In this document: in pieces, positions 22,317-28,829 of the stretch | Position numbering within the stretch: the stretch's first letter is position 1 | Layout: every line of letters begins with the position of its first letter | The notes under the pieces: model-generated | What the model was told of the DNA's origin: nothing | Seen by the model: only the letters and a program-made list of their open reading frames with translations | Databases searched by the model: none | Translations under genes and position numbers: made by a program | Virus record (IMG/VR): IMGVR_UViG_3300044638_003506 | Location: 1 to 32,835 of that record | Origin: a virus | Reading direction: 5' to 3' (one strand) | DNA: 32,835 nucleotides

Positions 22317-22510
22317 CCACTCCCTACACAGAAAAGAACTTTAACGCCATGCTTGATAGGCTTTCCGAAGTTATGAAGCAACGCAATGCGGCAATGATCC
22401 TAGCCAAGGCCGCAGTTGACGGGGCAGACCGATCAGAGATGCAGGAAGCATACGAACTACTCAAAACAGAAATCAGCAAAAACCATGACAACAACACCAG
22501 CCAGCCTTGA
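22304..22510 (+). CDS. Small helical hypothetical protein
   Basis: 68 aa, all helical (ALPHA pattern in KNFNAMLDRLSEVMKQRNAA and MQEAYELLKTEISKNHD). Two starts are possible: ATG 22304 behind GGAGAAG, and ATG 22313 at the ATGA overlap with the preceding stop; the first is shown. The 3' end overlaps the helicase start by 26 bases. Function unknown. Confidence 0.5.
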   Translation: MGAMTTPYTEKNFNAMLDRLSEVMKQRNAAMILAKAAVDGADRSEMQEAYELLKTEISKNHDNNTSQP

Positions 22511-23726
22511 CGCAGAGAAAGCATTCCTTTCTTGCGCGATCCAGAACATCAGCATTCTAAACGAGGCGGCAGACTATGCCTCTCCCAAGCTATTTCATCA
22601 CCCTTGCCACAAGCGAGTCTTTGAATCGGCATTGGAACTATGGAAGGAAGGGAAGGACTGCGATCTAGTCACGCTCACAGATGCCATGTCCAATGCAGGG
22701 ACATTGGATGATGCGGGTGGTGCGGCATTCTTAACGGAATGCTTCATGGCCCCATCTGTTCAATCAAACTGGCGCGAATACCTAGAGATCCTTCGACACA
22801 AACACACGGCACGACTAGCTATCTCTGCCGCCGAAAGGATTATCGCTTCAGCCCACAATCCAGCGGAGGCAGGAGAGTTAAGCGAAGTTGTTCAGAAAGC
22901 ATTGGTCGCTGTAGCCGCTGATGCAGAGAGCAAGGGGCGTATTGAATCGCTGAAAGAGGTTGCTCTAAACAGGGTCAACGCCTACGAGGAAATCTTTAAG
23001 AACAGGGGAAAGCTGATTGGCGTTACAACTGGATTTAAGCCATTGGATGATATTACAGGGGGCTTCCGTGAGGGGCAACTGATCGTAATCGGAGCCGCAA
23101 CCAAGGGAGGGAAGACCAGCATGGCAGTCAACATGGCTACCCGTGCCGCCAACGCTGGACATCCCGTGGGATTCATCAGCCTAGAGATGAGTAGTGGTGA
23201 GTTGTTTGACCGATTCGTTTCATCTTATGGTGGAGTGGACATCAGCGTGTTAAGCAAGGAGCCTAGCAAGCGAGACATTGATGGCATTTCAAGGGCGGCG
23301 GCACAGGCATCATTACTCCCTATCTTCATTCGCGACGAAGGGGATGTGAACCCGCTTCAACTACGGGCGGCAATGCGCCGTATGTGTGCCGTTCACAGGA
23401 CTCGTATAATCGTCGTAGATTACATTCAGTTGCTATCCCCCGCAGATCGTAAGGACAGCCGCGAAAGACAGGTTGCAGAGGCTTCTAGGACGCTTAAACA
23501 GCTTGCCAAGGAACTCAACATCACCATCATTGCCCTTACCCAGCTTAACGCTGACGGGGCAAGCCGCGAATCCAGAGCAATCGAACACGACTGCGACCTT
23601 TTCTTGGTGATTGAACGCGACGATGAGAACCAATGGTTCTTAAATATAAGGCTTGCAAGAGCCTGTGGACGGGCTAGAATCCCTCTTGAATTTCGTGAGA
23701 GCTTTATGCGCTTTGACGAGAAGTAA
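22485..23726 (+). CDS. dnaB: DnaB-type replicative helicase
   Basis: 413 aa from ATG 22485 (MTTTPASLDAEKAFLSCAIQ). N-terminal helical domain (1-105) as in DnaB, linker, then RecA-like motor: GFKPLDDITGGFREGQLIVI, Walker A GAATKGGKT (203-211), FISLEMSSGEL (H1a), Walker B IIVVDYIQLL (308-317) and ALTQLN (H3, the conserved Gln). Family length is about 450, so it is slightly short. It unwinds DNA 5'-3' as a hexamer at the fork. No primase or polymerase is encoded in the window, so host enzymes or genes outside are needed. Confidence 0.88.
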   Translation: MTTTPASLDAEKAFLSCAIQNISILNEAADYASPKLFHHPCHKRVFESALELWKEGKDCDLVTLTDAMSNAGTLDDAGGAAFLTECFMAPSVQSNWREYLEILRHKHTARLAISAAERIIASAHNPAEAGELSEVVQKALVAVAADAESKGRIESLKEVALNRVNAYEEIFKNRGKLIGVTTGFKPLDDITGGFREGQLIVIGAATKGGKTSMAVNMATRAANAGHPVGFISLEMSSGELFDRFVSSYGGVDISVLSKEPSKRDIDGISRAAAQASLLPIFIRDEGDVNPLQLRAAMRRMCAVHRTRIIVVDYIQLLSPADRKDSRERQVAEASRTLKQLAKELNITIIALTQLNADGASRESRAIEHDCDLFLVIERDDENQWFLNIRLARACGRARIPLEFRESFMRFDEK

Positions 23727-23738
23727 CCAACCAACACT

Positions 23739-23999
23739 ATGCCATACGACAACACCAATAGCGGAGCCGCATTCCGCAAAGAAAATGCAAACCCCAACGC
23801 CCCCAAGTGGAGTGGCCCGATCAATGTGAACGGGAAGGAATACGAGATCAGCATTTGGGAGAAGACCAGCAAGGCAGGGAAGGAATTCCTTTCCATGAAG
23901 ATTGGCGAGCCTTACAAGAAGAAGGGCTTTGACCAGCACAACAAGGACAAGAGCAACGGCTACGCCCCGAAGGATAGGGACGAAGACATTCCATTTTAA
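23739..23999 (+). CDS. Small SSB-like / DUF736-like DNA-binding protein
   Basis: 86 aa. The core WSGPINVNGKEYEISIWEKT, then GKEFLSMKIGEPYKKK resembles a reduced OB-fold strand set seen in DUF736-like phage proteins. It is followed by a Lys/Asn linker and the C-terminal tip DRDEDIPF, which is the acidic-aromatic ending of bacterial SSB (DDDIPF) that recruits replication and repair proteins. Position directly after DnaB supports a role in coating or handling single strands. Much shorter than true SSB (about 170 aa). Confidence 0.65.
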   Translation: MPYDNTNSGAAFRKENANPNAPKWSGPINVNGKEYEISIWEKTSKAGKEFLSMKIGEPYKKKGFDQHNKDKSNGYAPKDRDEDIPF

Positions 24000-24000
24000 T

Positions 24001-24237
24001 ATGGAAAAGAAATTCTCCAAGACTATCACAAACCCTAAAACTGGCAGGGAGAAGACTGTCCGATATGGGCAGAAGGGGGCGACCATCAAGCCGGGAACAA
24101 GCAAGGGAGATTCCTATTGCGCTCGTTCTGCGGGTCAAATGAAGAAGCACCCAGCGGCGGCAAAAGATCCCAACTCTCCTCTTCGCCTATCACGGGCCAA
24201 GTGGAAGTGTTCTGGAACCAAGTCAAGGCGAGATTGA
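24001..24237 (+). CDS. Small basic protein (YCARSAG...WKCSG family)
   Basis: 78 aa from ATG 24001, one base after the previous stop. KTVRYGQKGATIKPGTSKGD leads into SYCARSAGQMKKHPAAAKDP and SPLRLSRAKWKCSGTKS. The CARSAG...SP..LSR..WKCSG pattern is a recurrent small phage protein, which I would place near DUF6321, with no known activity. Very basic (pI must be high), two Cys that could bind zinc as a dimer; nucleic acid binding is likely. Confidence 0.6.
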   Translation: MEKKFSKTITNPKTGREKTVRYGQKGATIKPGTSKGDSYCARSAGQMKKHPAAAKDPNSPLRLSRAKWKCSGTKSRRD

Positions 24238-24242
24238 GATTT

Positions 24243-24303
24243 TGCGAATAGAGCCAAGGGAGAACCTTGGACGGCGGTTCATGTTCCGTCTGTTGAACAC
24301 GCA
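24243..24303 (+). ncRNA. Predicted structured RNA with H-type pseudoknot
   Basis: Between the basic-protein gene and the terminator the bases can fold completely: closing pair TGCG (24243-24246) with CGCA (24300-24303); hairpin CCAAGG (24254-24259) with CCTTGG (24265-24270); hairpin GACGG (24270-24274) with CCGTC (24286-24290), sharing base 24270; and loop bases GTTCA (24277-24281) with TGAAC (24294-24298), which is an H-type pseudoknot. The intrinsic terminator starts 3 bases later. This could be a small RNA processed from, or ending, the replication-gene transcript, or a switch controlling that terminator. No known RNA family was recognised. Confidence 0.4.
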
Positions 24304-24305
24304 TC

Positions 24306-24337
24306 AAGGGCGAGGAGAAATCCTCGCCCTTTCCTTT
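24306..24337 (+). terminator. Intrinsic terminator with GAAA tetraloop
   Basis: AAGGGCGAGGA (24306-24316), loop GAAA, TCCTCGCCCTT (24321-24331), an 11-bp perfect stem followed by TCCTTTT. It ends the long rightward unit that includes TerL, methyltransferase, exonuclease and helicase. The following 115 bases (to 24452) hold a small palindrome ATGAAA/TTTCAT at 24367-24382 and TTGACT at 24391-24396 without a good -10, so the promoter of the next unit is unresolved. Confidence 0.88.
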
Positions 24338-24452
24338 TAACCGCATAAACACTAGCTCCAGGGCCGATGAAATTTTTTTCATTTTGTGTGTTGACTCATT
24401 CAAAAATTCTGAAAGACTCATACCAAGCGGCACAACCTCCGCTGAACAAAAC

Positions 24453-24728
24453 ATGAACACCATAATGAAAGCCAAGGCAGACGCAGTTGTAGCGCATGAT
24501 GCGCTCTTCAAGGTCAGTATCACCCAAGCCGAACACGCAGGACTGGATGAGATCCGAATCTCCGTTCCCCGTGCGCGAATCATCCTCAACGATTTGATCG
24601 CGTTGAAGAAGGCAGTGGAATCCCCATACCGCAACCTCAAACAGCCAGCCCATTTTGACAGGCTGGACTCCATGTTCTTCCAACAAGCGGAAGCCATCAA
24701 CGAGGCCATGACAAAAATCCTCCAATGA
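24453..24728 (+). CDS. Hypothetical protein
   Basis: 91 aa from ATG 24453 (MNTIMKAKADAVVAHDALFK...); a longer frame from 24384 is open but would begin in the control region. Pattern: beta strands around DEIRISVPRARIILNDLIAL and a long C-terminal helix (FFQQAEAINEAMTKIL). Family not recognised. First gene of the coupled small-gene chain; ATGA overlap with the next. Confidence 0.55.
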   Translation: MNTIMKAKADAVVAHDALFKVSITQAEHAGLDEIRISVPRARIILNDLIALKKAVESPYRNLKQPAHFDRLDSMFFQQAEAINEAMTKILQ

Positions 24729-24943
24729 TCGCCATTGTCAACATTGGAGGGGGAGATGAATCCAATCCCCTTGGAGAAAGAAACTACGAGGTTAGAATCA
24801 ACCACGAAGTCATTACCACTTTCAAGCACAAGCGAAGCGATGGACTTGGAGCTTGCTTACTTGAAGCGTCAAAAGCCGTAGAGCGATCTAAATGGAATGC
24901 AGTAGAAAAGCTTATTCAAAACTTCAACGAAACATCCAAATGA
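24725..24943 (+). CDS. Small hypothetical protein
   Basis: 72 aa. IAIVNIGGG, then NYEVRINHEVITTFKHKRSD and GLGACLLEASKAVERSKW form a small beta-beta-alpha unit that I recognise as a common phage hypothetical (YEVRIN...I..F.H.R.DGL..CL..A). Function unknown. ATGA overlap at both ends. Confidence 0.6.
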   Translation: MIAIVNIGGGDESNPLGERNYEVRINHEVITTFKHKRSDGLGACLLEASKAVERSKWNAVEKLIQNFNETSK

Positions 24944-25164
24944 TTACTATCGTCATCATTACTGGCACACTTGGCATCGTGGGTGCGCTCCTGATTGGTG
25001 CGTTCCAGGTGCTTGAGTATAGCCGCAAAAAGACAGAGCGAAGCATTGCCCTCTTCTACAGGGATCATCCTCTGGAATGCACGATGATGCTGAATAAAAT
25101 CTCCCTTCAAGAAACAAAGAAGGAGATCAACAACCTAAAACACAAGGAGGAAAATGGATTCTAA
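24940..25164 (+). CDS. Small membrane protein
   Basis: 74 aa from the ATGA overlap at 24940. One N-terminal transmembrane helix (MITIVIITGTLGIVGALLIG), then a basic and helical cytoplasmic part (LEYSRKKTERSIALFYRDHP ... KKEINNLKHKEENGF). No family recognised. Confidence 0.5.
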   Translation: MITIVIITGTLGIVGALLIGAFQVLEYSRKKTERSIALFYRDHPLECTMMLNKISLQETKKEINNLKHKEENGF

Positions 25165-25312
25165 AGAAGAACTAATCAACCACCTACAAGCCGAACTGGA
25201 CGCATTGCTACAATCGCTTGAACTTATCAACCGCTACAATTCTCTAGGCAAAACCAAAAAAATAGCCGATGAGATCAGAACCACACTAACACACTACAAA
25301 CGCAACCAATGA
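25154..25312 (+). CDS. 52-residue helical peptide
   Basis: Too short for usual cut-offs but behind a perfect AGGAGG (25145-25150) and linked at both ends (11-base overlap upstream, ATGA at 25309-25312 downstream). Sequence MDSKEELINHLQAELDALLQ, SLELINRYNSLGKTKKIADE, IRTTLTHYKRNQ: two amphipathic helices, probably a small coiled-coil protein. Confidence 0.6.
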   Translation: MDSKEELINHLQAELDALLQSLELINRYNSLGKTKKIADEIRTTLTHYKRNQ

Positions 25313-25521
25313 AAAAGAAACACAAACGACCAGCACAATCGCTGATGATAATGAAATACCTCGCCACAGGGAAGCCCCTAACGGCACTCCAAGCACTCAA
25401 CAAGTTTGGATGCTTTAGGTTAGCCGCCCGTATCCACGAGATGAGGAGCGAGGGGCTTGCCATCAACGAGAAAACCATCAACAAGAACGGGAAGCGTTTT
25501 TCCCAATACCAAATCGCATAA
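25309..25521 (+). CDS. Helix-turn-helix protein (HTH_39-like)
   Basis: 70 aa. MIMKYLATGKPLTALQALNK, then FGCFRLAARIHEMRSEGLAI and NKNGKRFSQYQIA match the small phage HTH family (PF14090-like) with the invariant K-x-LT-x-x-x-AL...FGC.RL..RI.(E)LR..G..I core. The RLAARI helix would be the recognition helix. Likely a regulator of phage transcription or a DNA-end factor; target unknown. Confidence 0.7.
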   Translation: MKKKHKRPAQSLMIMKYLATGKPLTALQALNKFGCFRLAARIHEMRSEGLAINEKTINKNGKRFSQYQIA

Positions 25522-25525
25522 CACC

Positions 25526-25696
25526 ATGAAACTGATTAGACTAACAACCTCTGGCAGAGAAACAATTTACGCCAATCCAGATAACATTGCCTACATCGTA
25601 AATGCCGACGAAGGGAACTGCATTGTTTTCTTTGTTGGAGGATCGCATGAGGAAGTAGAAGGGTTTGGAGACGAGCAGGGGATTGAAATTCTATGA
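25526..25696 (+). CDS. FlbD-like small beta protein
   Basis: 56 aa from ATG 25526. MKLIRLTTSGRETIYANPDN, IAYIVNADEGNCIVFFVGGS, HEEVEGFGDEQGIEIL has the layout of FlbD-like or phage equivalents: L-x-x-(G)-x-x-I-x-x-NPD-x-I, then V-x-F-x-GGSHxxV. A small beta-barrel, function in phages unknown. ATGA overlap with the next gene. Confidence 0.55.
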   Translation: MKLIRLTTSGRETIYANPDNIAYIVNADEGNCIVFFVGGSHEEVEGFGDEQGIEIL

Positions 25697-26016
25697 GCAA
25701 CCTAATCGTTCCCAACGAATTCAAGGAGGAGAACCCATTCCAGCTTCCGTTCCGTGCTGATGCGGATATGGTTCTGGATGCCAATGATAGGGGAGTTGCA
25801 AAGATTAGCGAGCAAGCAGGGCCGCAAGAGGCATTGCGCATTGCCAAGCTGTTCGCCTCATCCACGGAAAGCCTTTCATTCCTGCACGACATCGCGCAGT
25901 TTATTGAGGCCGCAACGAAGGATGAAGAGGGATATAACCACGGACAAGATGGCGAGGATAAGGCTAACTGCGTCATTTGCTCCATCAACGCATATATTGA
26001 AAGCGTATTGAGCTAG
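25693..26016 (+). CDS. Hypothetical protein
   Basis: 107 aa (MSNLIVPNEFKEENPFQLPF...). It has FRADADMVLDANDRGVAKIS, a helix AGPQEALRIAKLFASSTESL and a Cys-containing end (KANCVICSINAYIESVL) with CxxC. No recognised family; similar short phage proteins with MVLDANDRGVA phrases exist in my memory without function. Confidence 0.5.
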   Translation: MSNLIVPNEFKEENPFQLPFRADADMVLDANDRGVAKISEQAGPQEALRIAKLFASSTESLSFLHDIAQFIEAATKDEEGYNHGQDGEDKANCVICSINAYIESVLS

Positions 26017-26023
26017 GATTAAC

Positions 26024-26084
26024 CCGTCAGCGGGGATTCACAGACAACCAAATCGTCTTGTGGAGCGAGTAACCCCGCTGGCGG
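26024..26084 (+). other. Long-range hairpin between coupled genes
   Basis: CCGTCAGCGGGG (26024-26035) pairs with CCCCGCTGGCGG (26073-26084), 12 bp with a single G-T pair, enclosing 37 bases. CAACCTTTT follows, so it may act as a weak terminator. It fills the only break in the otherwise coupled chain of genes, directly upstream of the coiled-coil trio. Confidence 0.5.
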
Positions 26085-26099
26085 CAACCTTTTAAGAAA

Positions 26100-26489
26100 A
26101 TGACAACCGACACGAACGAAGTGAGTAGTACACCACGCACAGACGCTCTCATGCAAGGCGGTTGTATTGCAATCAACATACTTGAACTAGAGCTTGCCAT
26201 CTCACTAGAGAACCAATGCACGGCACAGGCCGAGGTCGAGAGGCTCAGGGAGAGACTAGCAAAAGCCGAAGAACTAATCCGTGGCCTGCACGATGGGTGG
26301 AAAAAGGCGCGAAAAGCTCACCTTGAAACCTGTAAAAATACCCAGTCGGAAATCGACAAGCTCCACACAGAAAACATCTGCCTGCAAGAACTTATACAAG
26401 AGTTCTATGAGTGGTCGCGGCGTGACTACCCAACAGAGGCCGAAGTCCGAGAAATCATGGACCGCTACCACGACCTACTGAACAAATGA
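26100..26489 (+). CDS. Coiled-coil protein 1 of 3
   Basis: 129 aa. N-terminus MTTDTNEVSSTPRTDALMQG contains the TPRTDA motif shared with the third protein of the trio. From residue 25 it is a coiled coil (CTAQAEVERLRERLAKAEEL and on), ending in REIMDRYHDLLNK. No catalytic motif. ATGA overlap with the next gene. TPRTDA-starting coiled coils are common in phage accessory regions; the function is unknown. Confidence 0.6.
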   Translation: MTTDTNEVSSTPRTDALMQGGCIAINILELELAISLENQCTAQAEVERLRERLAKAEELIRGLHDGWKKARKAHLETCKNTQSEIDKLHTENICLQELIQEFYEWSRRDYPTEAEVREIMDRYHDLLNK

Positions 26490-27025
26490 GCCTGGCAAAA
26501 GAATTAGCAAAATTAAAAGCCGCGCTAGACGCGCCTTGGCCCGAAGAAACATGGAAAGCGAAAGCCGAAATAGCAGAGCGCGAACTGTCTGCAACAAAAG
26601 ATGAGTATTGCAAGACAGCGTTTGCTTTGACCGAATATACAGGACGAGCCGAGAAAGCCGAAGCAGAGGTCGCAAGGCTCAAGGAGGAACTTCAACTAGC
26701 CCGACTCGCCCCCTCGCCAGAGGAGGCCCCTCCCAAAATCCAAGTCATCCGCGAAAAGATGTCTCCCGAAAAAGCAGAAGAGGTCAGAAAGATCCGTTTG
26801 CTAATCGGTGAAGATGAGCTTGAGAAGATTGCAAATACGCCTGAACCCACTCCCGAATGGCGAATCCGAGCCGAAGGAAAACGCATTGAACCGCTGGAGA
26901 AGGAGTTAGACTACCTTACCCGCGAAGCATCAAGGGCCGCTGACATCCACAACCATGTTGTAATCGTGGACTGCCTCCGCTACCTCCGCGACGAGATCGA
27001 ACAACTCAAGAAAAACCAAAAATGA
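26486..27025 (+). CDS. Coiled-coil protein 2 of 3
   Basis: 179 aa. Two coiled segments (residues 1-75, with KAEIAERELSATKDEYCKTA and GRAEKAEAEVARLKEELQLA; and 125-178) flank a Pro/Glu-rich middle (LAPSPEEAPPKIQVIREKMS ... IANTPEPTPEWRI). It shares the KAEAEVARL phrase with protein 3. ATGA at both ends. Probably a structural or regulatory oligomer partner of the neighbouring proteins. Confidence 0.55.
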   Translation: MSLAKELAKLKAALDAPWPEETWKAKAEIAERELSATKDEYCKTAFALTEYTGRAEKAEAEVARLKEELQLARLAPSPEEAPPKIQVIREKMSPEKAEEVRKIRLLIGEDELEKIANTPEPTPEWRIRAEGKRIEPLEKELDYLTREASRAADIHNHVVIVDCLRYLRDEIEQLKKNQK

Positions 27026-27597
27026 CCACCGACACACCGCGCACTGATGCCGCTCGTGAGCGATACTTCGACGGCAAAACCTCAGACTGGGTGCATTACA
27101 CGGCCTGCGGAATGATTGAGCGAGAACTCGCCGCATCACAGGCCGAGGTAGAAAAGATCAAGCAAAAGAGGAATCGTATCGGAGTTGAGATCCGAGGAGA
27201 ATATCTACCAAAACTAAACGCATCACAGGCCGAGGTCGCCCGACTCCAGAAGGAGCTAGACGCAACTTGCAATGCTGAAGAACTGCGGCAGGAACGCGAG
27301 ACGAGGAAGAGAGCAGAGGCCGAGGTCGCAAGGCTCAACAACATCTTGGAGAATACCAGAATGTCTAGGGACACCATGATTGAAGACAGGAATCTCTTAG
27401 ACCAAGAACTCGCCGCATCCAAGGCCGAGGTCGCAAAGCTAAATCACCAACTCCTCAAGACAGAATCCGACTTGCTCCAATCACAGGACATCAATTCGTT
27501 CCTGGATACCGAGTTTCGTATTGCCTGCAAGCGAGCAGAGAAAGCAGAGGCCGAGGTCGAGAGGCTTACAGGCATATTAAAATCCCTACGAAAATAA
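27022..27597 (+). CDS. Coiled-coil protein 3 of 3
   Basis: 191 aa. Starts MTTDTPRTDAARERYFDGKT, the same motif as protein 1, followed by a nearly continuous coiled coil with internal repeats: ERELAASQAEVEKIK, LNASQAEVARLQKEL, RKRAEAEVARLNN, DQELAASKAEVAKLN, EKAEAEVERLTG. The five AEV-x-x-L units show growth by internal duplication. No known enzyme domain. Last member of the coupled chain. Confidence 0.6.
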   Translation: MTTDTPRTDAARERYFDGKTSDWVHYTACGMIERELAASQAEVEKIKQKRNRIGVEIRGEYLPKLNASQAEVARLQKELDATCNAEELRQERETRKRAEAEVARLNNILENTRMSRDTMIEDRNLLDQELAASKAEVAKLNHQLLKTESDLLQSQDINSFLDTEFRIACKRAEKAEAEVERLTGILKSLRK

Positions 27598-27651
27598 CCA
27601 TCAACGGAGTGGCATAAATCGAATAAAGTTTTACTTAAATAACATAACAAT

Positions 27652-27861
27652 ATGAAAAAAGAAAAAGTTAAAAATTACCTACCACATGCAGGAATCGAAA
27701 CCATTGATCGCGTTAGCGAGGAACATCAATACTTGGTATCCCTTTCAAGAGTGGTTGGAACCGCTTGCGACAAATGGCTAGAGGCCAAGGGGCTTAAAAA
27801 TGGATTTAGACACGACTTTTCATATGGCAAAATGAAATCACCTGCACAAAAAGCGATATAA
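27652..27861 (+). CDS. Small basic hypothetical protein
   Basis: 69 aa (MKKEKVKNYLPHAGIETIDR...), Lys-rich, helix around EEHQYLVSLSRVVGTACDKW. The A-rich leader has no clear ribosome binding site. The last codons (KMKSPAQKAI) are made of the first copy of the direct repeat that flanks the tRNA gene, so the original 3' end may have been replaced. Family not recognised. Confidence 0.45.
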   Translation: MKKEKVKNYLPHAGIETIDRVSEEHQYLVSLSRVVGTACDKWLEAKGLKNGFRHDFSYGKMKSPAQKAI

Positions 27862-27993
27862 AATCACCTGCATAAAAGCAGGATGAAATCACCTATTTAA
27901 TTTATACCCTGTAGTGTAACGGTAACACTTTAGTTTTTGGCACTAACATTCATGGTTCAAATCCATGCGGGGTAGCTTTATGAAATCACCTAT
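27832..27993 (+). repeat. Four direct repeats around the tRNA gene
   Basis: The word ATGAAATCACCTGCA occurs at 27832-27846, as ATAAAATCACCTGCA at 27858-27872, and as ATGAAATCACCTAT at 27883-27896 and again at 27980-27993. Three copies precede the tRNA and one follows it. Hairpins lie between them (CCTGC/GCAGG at 27867-27882 and CCTATCC GATA GGATAGG at 27989-28006). The arrangement suggests tRNA processing signals, or the scar of the recombination that brought the tRNA. Confidence 0.65.
27905..27975 (+). tRNA. tRNA-Gln (anticodon UUG)
   Basis: All four arms can be drawn: acceptor TACCCTG with CGGGGTA (one G-T pair), discriminator G75; D stem GTGT/ACAC with GG in the loop; anticodon stem TTAGT/ACTAA with loop TTTTGGC and anticodon TTG at 27937-27939; variable loop of 4; T stem CATGG/CCATG with loop TTCAAAT. 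The 3' CCA is not encoded. It reads CAA codons. It may supplement a host with few UUG tRNAs or replace a host tRNA cut during defence. Confidence 0.85.
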
Positions 27994-28100
27994 CCGATAG
28001 GATAGGCAAATACCTATTCAAAAAAGCGAAATGAAATAGGCAGGAAGGGATCAGAATAAAAAAACTTTTTAGGGTAAGGGCTGGAACATTAAGGGCACGA

Positions 28101-28131
28101 AAAAGGGAAGGGGAAAATCCCCTTCCCTTTT
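28101..28131. terminator. Bidirectional intrinsic terminator
   Basis: AAAAGGGAAGGGGA (28101-28114), 3-base loop, TCCCCTTCCCTTTT (28118-28131): a 14-bp perfect stem with an A-tract on one side and a T-tract on the other, so it can stop both the rightward tRNA unit and the leftward operon whose last gene ends at 28138. Confidence 0.85.
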
Positions 28132-28137
28132 CTTTGA

Positions 28138-28341
28138 CTAAATCCCCCTTTCCCTTTTCATAACTTGGCAAACCATCTCCCGAAGTTTTGACATCTTGGA
28201 ATTTTTTACCAATCCTGATGTTTCAGTTTCTACAATCCCGAAGTGGGCAAGGTATTGGATTAATTCTTTCCTTTTAAGACTACAGAATGCGATCCAGTCT
28301 CTACAATGCGTTATCTCGTGTATTGTCATTTGATTTCCCAT
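28138..28341 (-). CDS. Small hypothetical protein, last gene of leftward operon
   Basis: 67 aa (MGNQMTIHEITHCRDWIAFC...), alternative start at Met5. Helical and basic, with SLKRKELIQYLAHFGIVETE and NSKMSKLREMVCQVMKRERG. Three Cys without a motif. It ends 7 bases before the bidirectional terminator and follows the previous gene by 9 bases, which supports a real gene. Confidence 0.5.
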   Translation of the reverse strand: MGNQMTIHEITHCRDWIAFCSLKRKELIQYLAHFGIVETETSGLVKNSKMSKLREMVCQVMKRERGI

Positions 28342-28350
28342 TTGACTTGA

Positions 28351-28512
28351 TTATGCTTCCGGGTGATCGTGGGAAGCAGTCAATCGGCCTAGTTCAATTA
28401 GTAGCTTCCCCTCTTCTTCCGTCAATCCCCTATGCTCCGCGAATAGAGCGGGGGTGAGATAGTTGTTCCGCCAGTCTGCATAATCTTCCATCAACTTTTC
28501 TCGCGTTGTCAT
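28351..28512 (-). CDS. 53-residue phage protein
   Basis: MTTREKLMEDYADWRNNYLT, PALFAEHRGLTEEEGKLLIE, LGRLTASHDHPEA. Too short for usual cut-offs. The FLT...FAEHxxLTxExxxxLIxLGR pattern is one I recognise in small phage proteins, consistent with a mini helix-turn-helix. The leader is A-rich (AACAAAAAAAATATG) without a Shine-Dalgarno sequence, and contains a CTGTA/TACAG hairpin. Confidence 0.6.
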   Translation of the reverse strand: MTTREKLMEDYADWRNNYLTPALFAEHRGLTEEEGKLLIELGRLTASHDHPEA

Positions 28513-28608
28513 ATTTTTTTTGTTACTCTGTAAAGGCTACAGATTACCCCGTGAAGCTATCCCCCCGGCTTCTCCCCCCTGCTAGGCAAGGGGGAGGATG
28601 TCGGGAGG

Positions 28609-28815
28609 CTAGGCAAAACAGAGGAGAAAATCCCCTAATGGATTGTCTCCCGGTGAACTTGTGGCCTCTATTGCTTCCCTTACCGAGGAAGGGGAGGGCT
28701 TTATACCCAATTCAATTTGATAATTTGGCAACACTACGCAAAACGGGGTTTTCCCATGCTTGCCAAGCCAAACTCCAGAAAAATCAGGATGTTCTTTTAG
28801 TGTGATTTTTTTCAT
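28609..28815 (-). CDS. Small hypothetical protein
   Basis: 68 aa from ATG 28815 (MKKITLKEHPDFSGVWLGKH...). A longer frame from 28878 is rejected because it overlaps the 28-residue membrane peptide gene. Beta-rich core (GKTPFCVVLPNYQIELGIKP). The following 96 bases hold a 7-bp hairpin CTCCCCC/GGGGGAG (28572-28596) and a repeated GCTAGGCAA, but no gene. Family not recognised. Confidence 0.5.
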   Translation of the reverse strand: MKKITLKEHPDFSGVWLGKHGKTPFCVVLPNYQIELGIKPSPSSVREAIEATSSPGDNPLGDFLLCFA

Positions 28816-28829
28816 AATGTTTTTTGTTA

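Noticed and set aside
24367-24419. Promoter TTGACT for the small-gene chain
   Set aside because: No acceptable -10 at 15-19 bases; the ATGAAA/TTTCAT palindrome alone is not enough.
28506-28805. 99-codon plus-strand frame
   Set aside because: Antisense to the leftward operon; Pro/Leu/Arg-rich and without coding signals.
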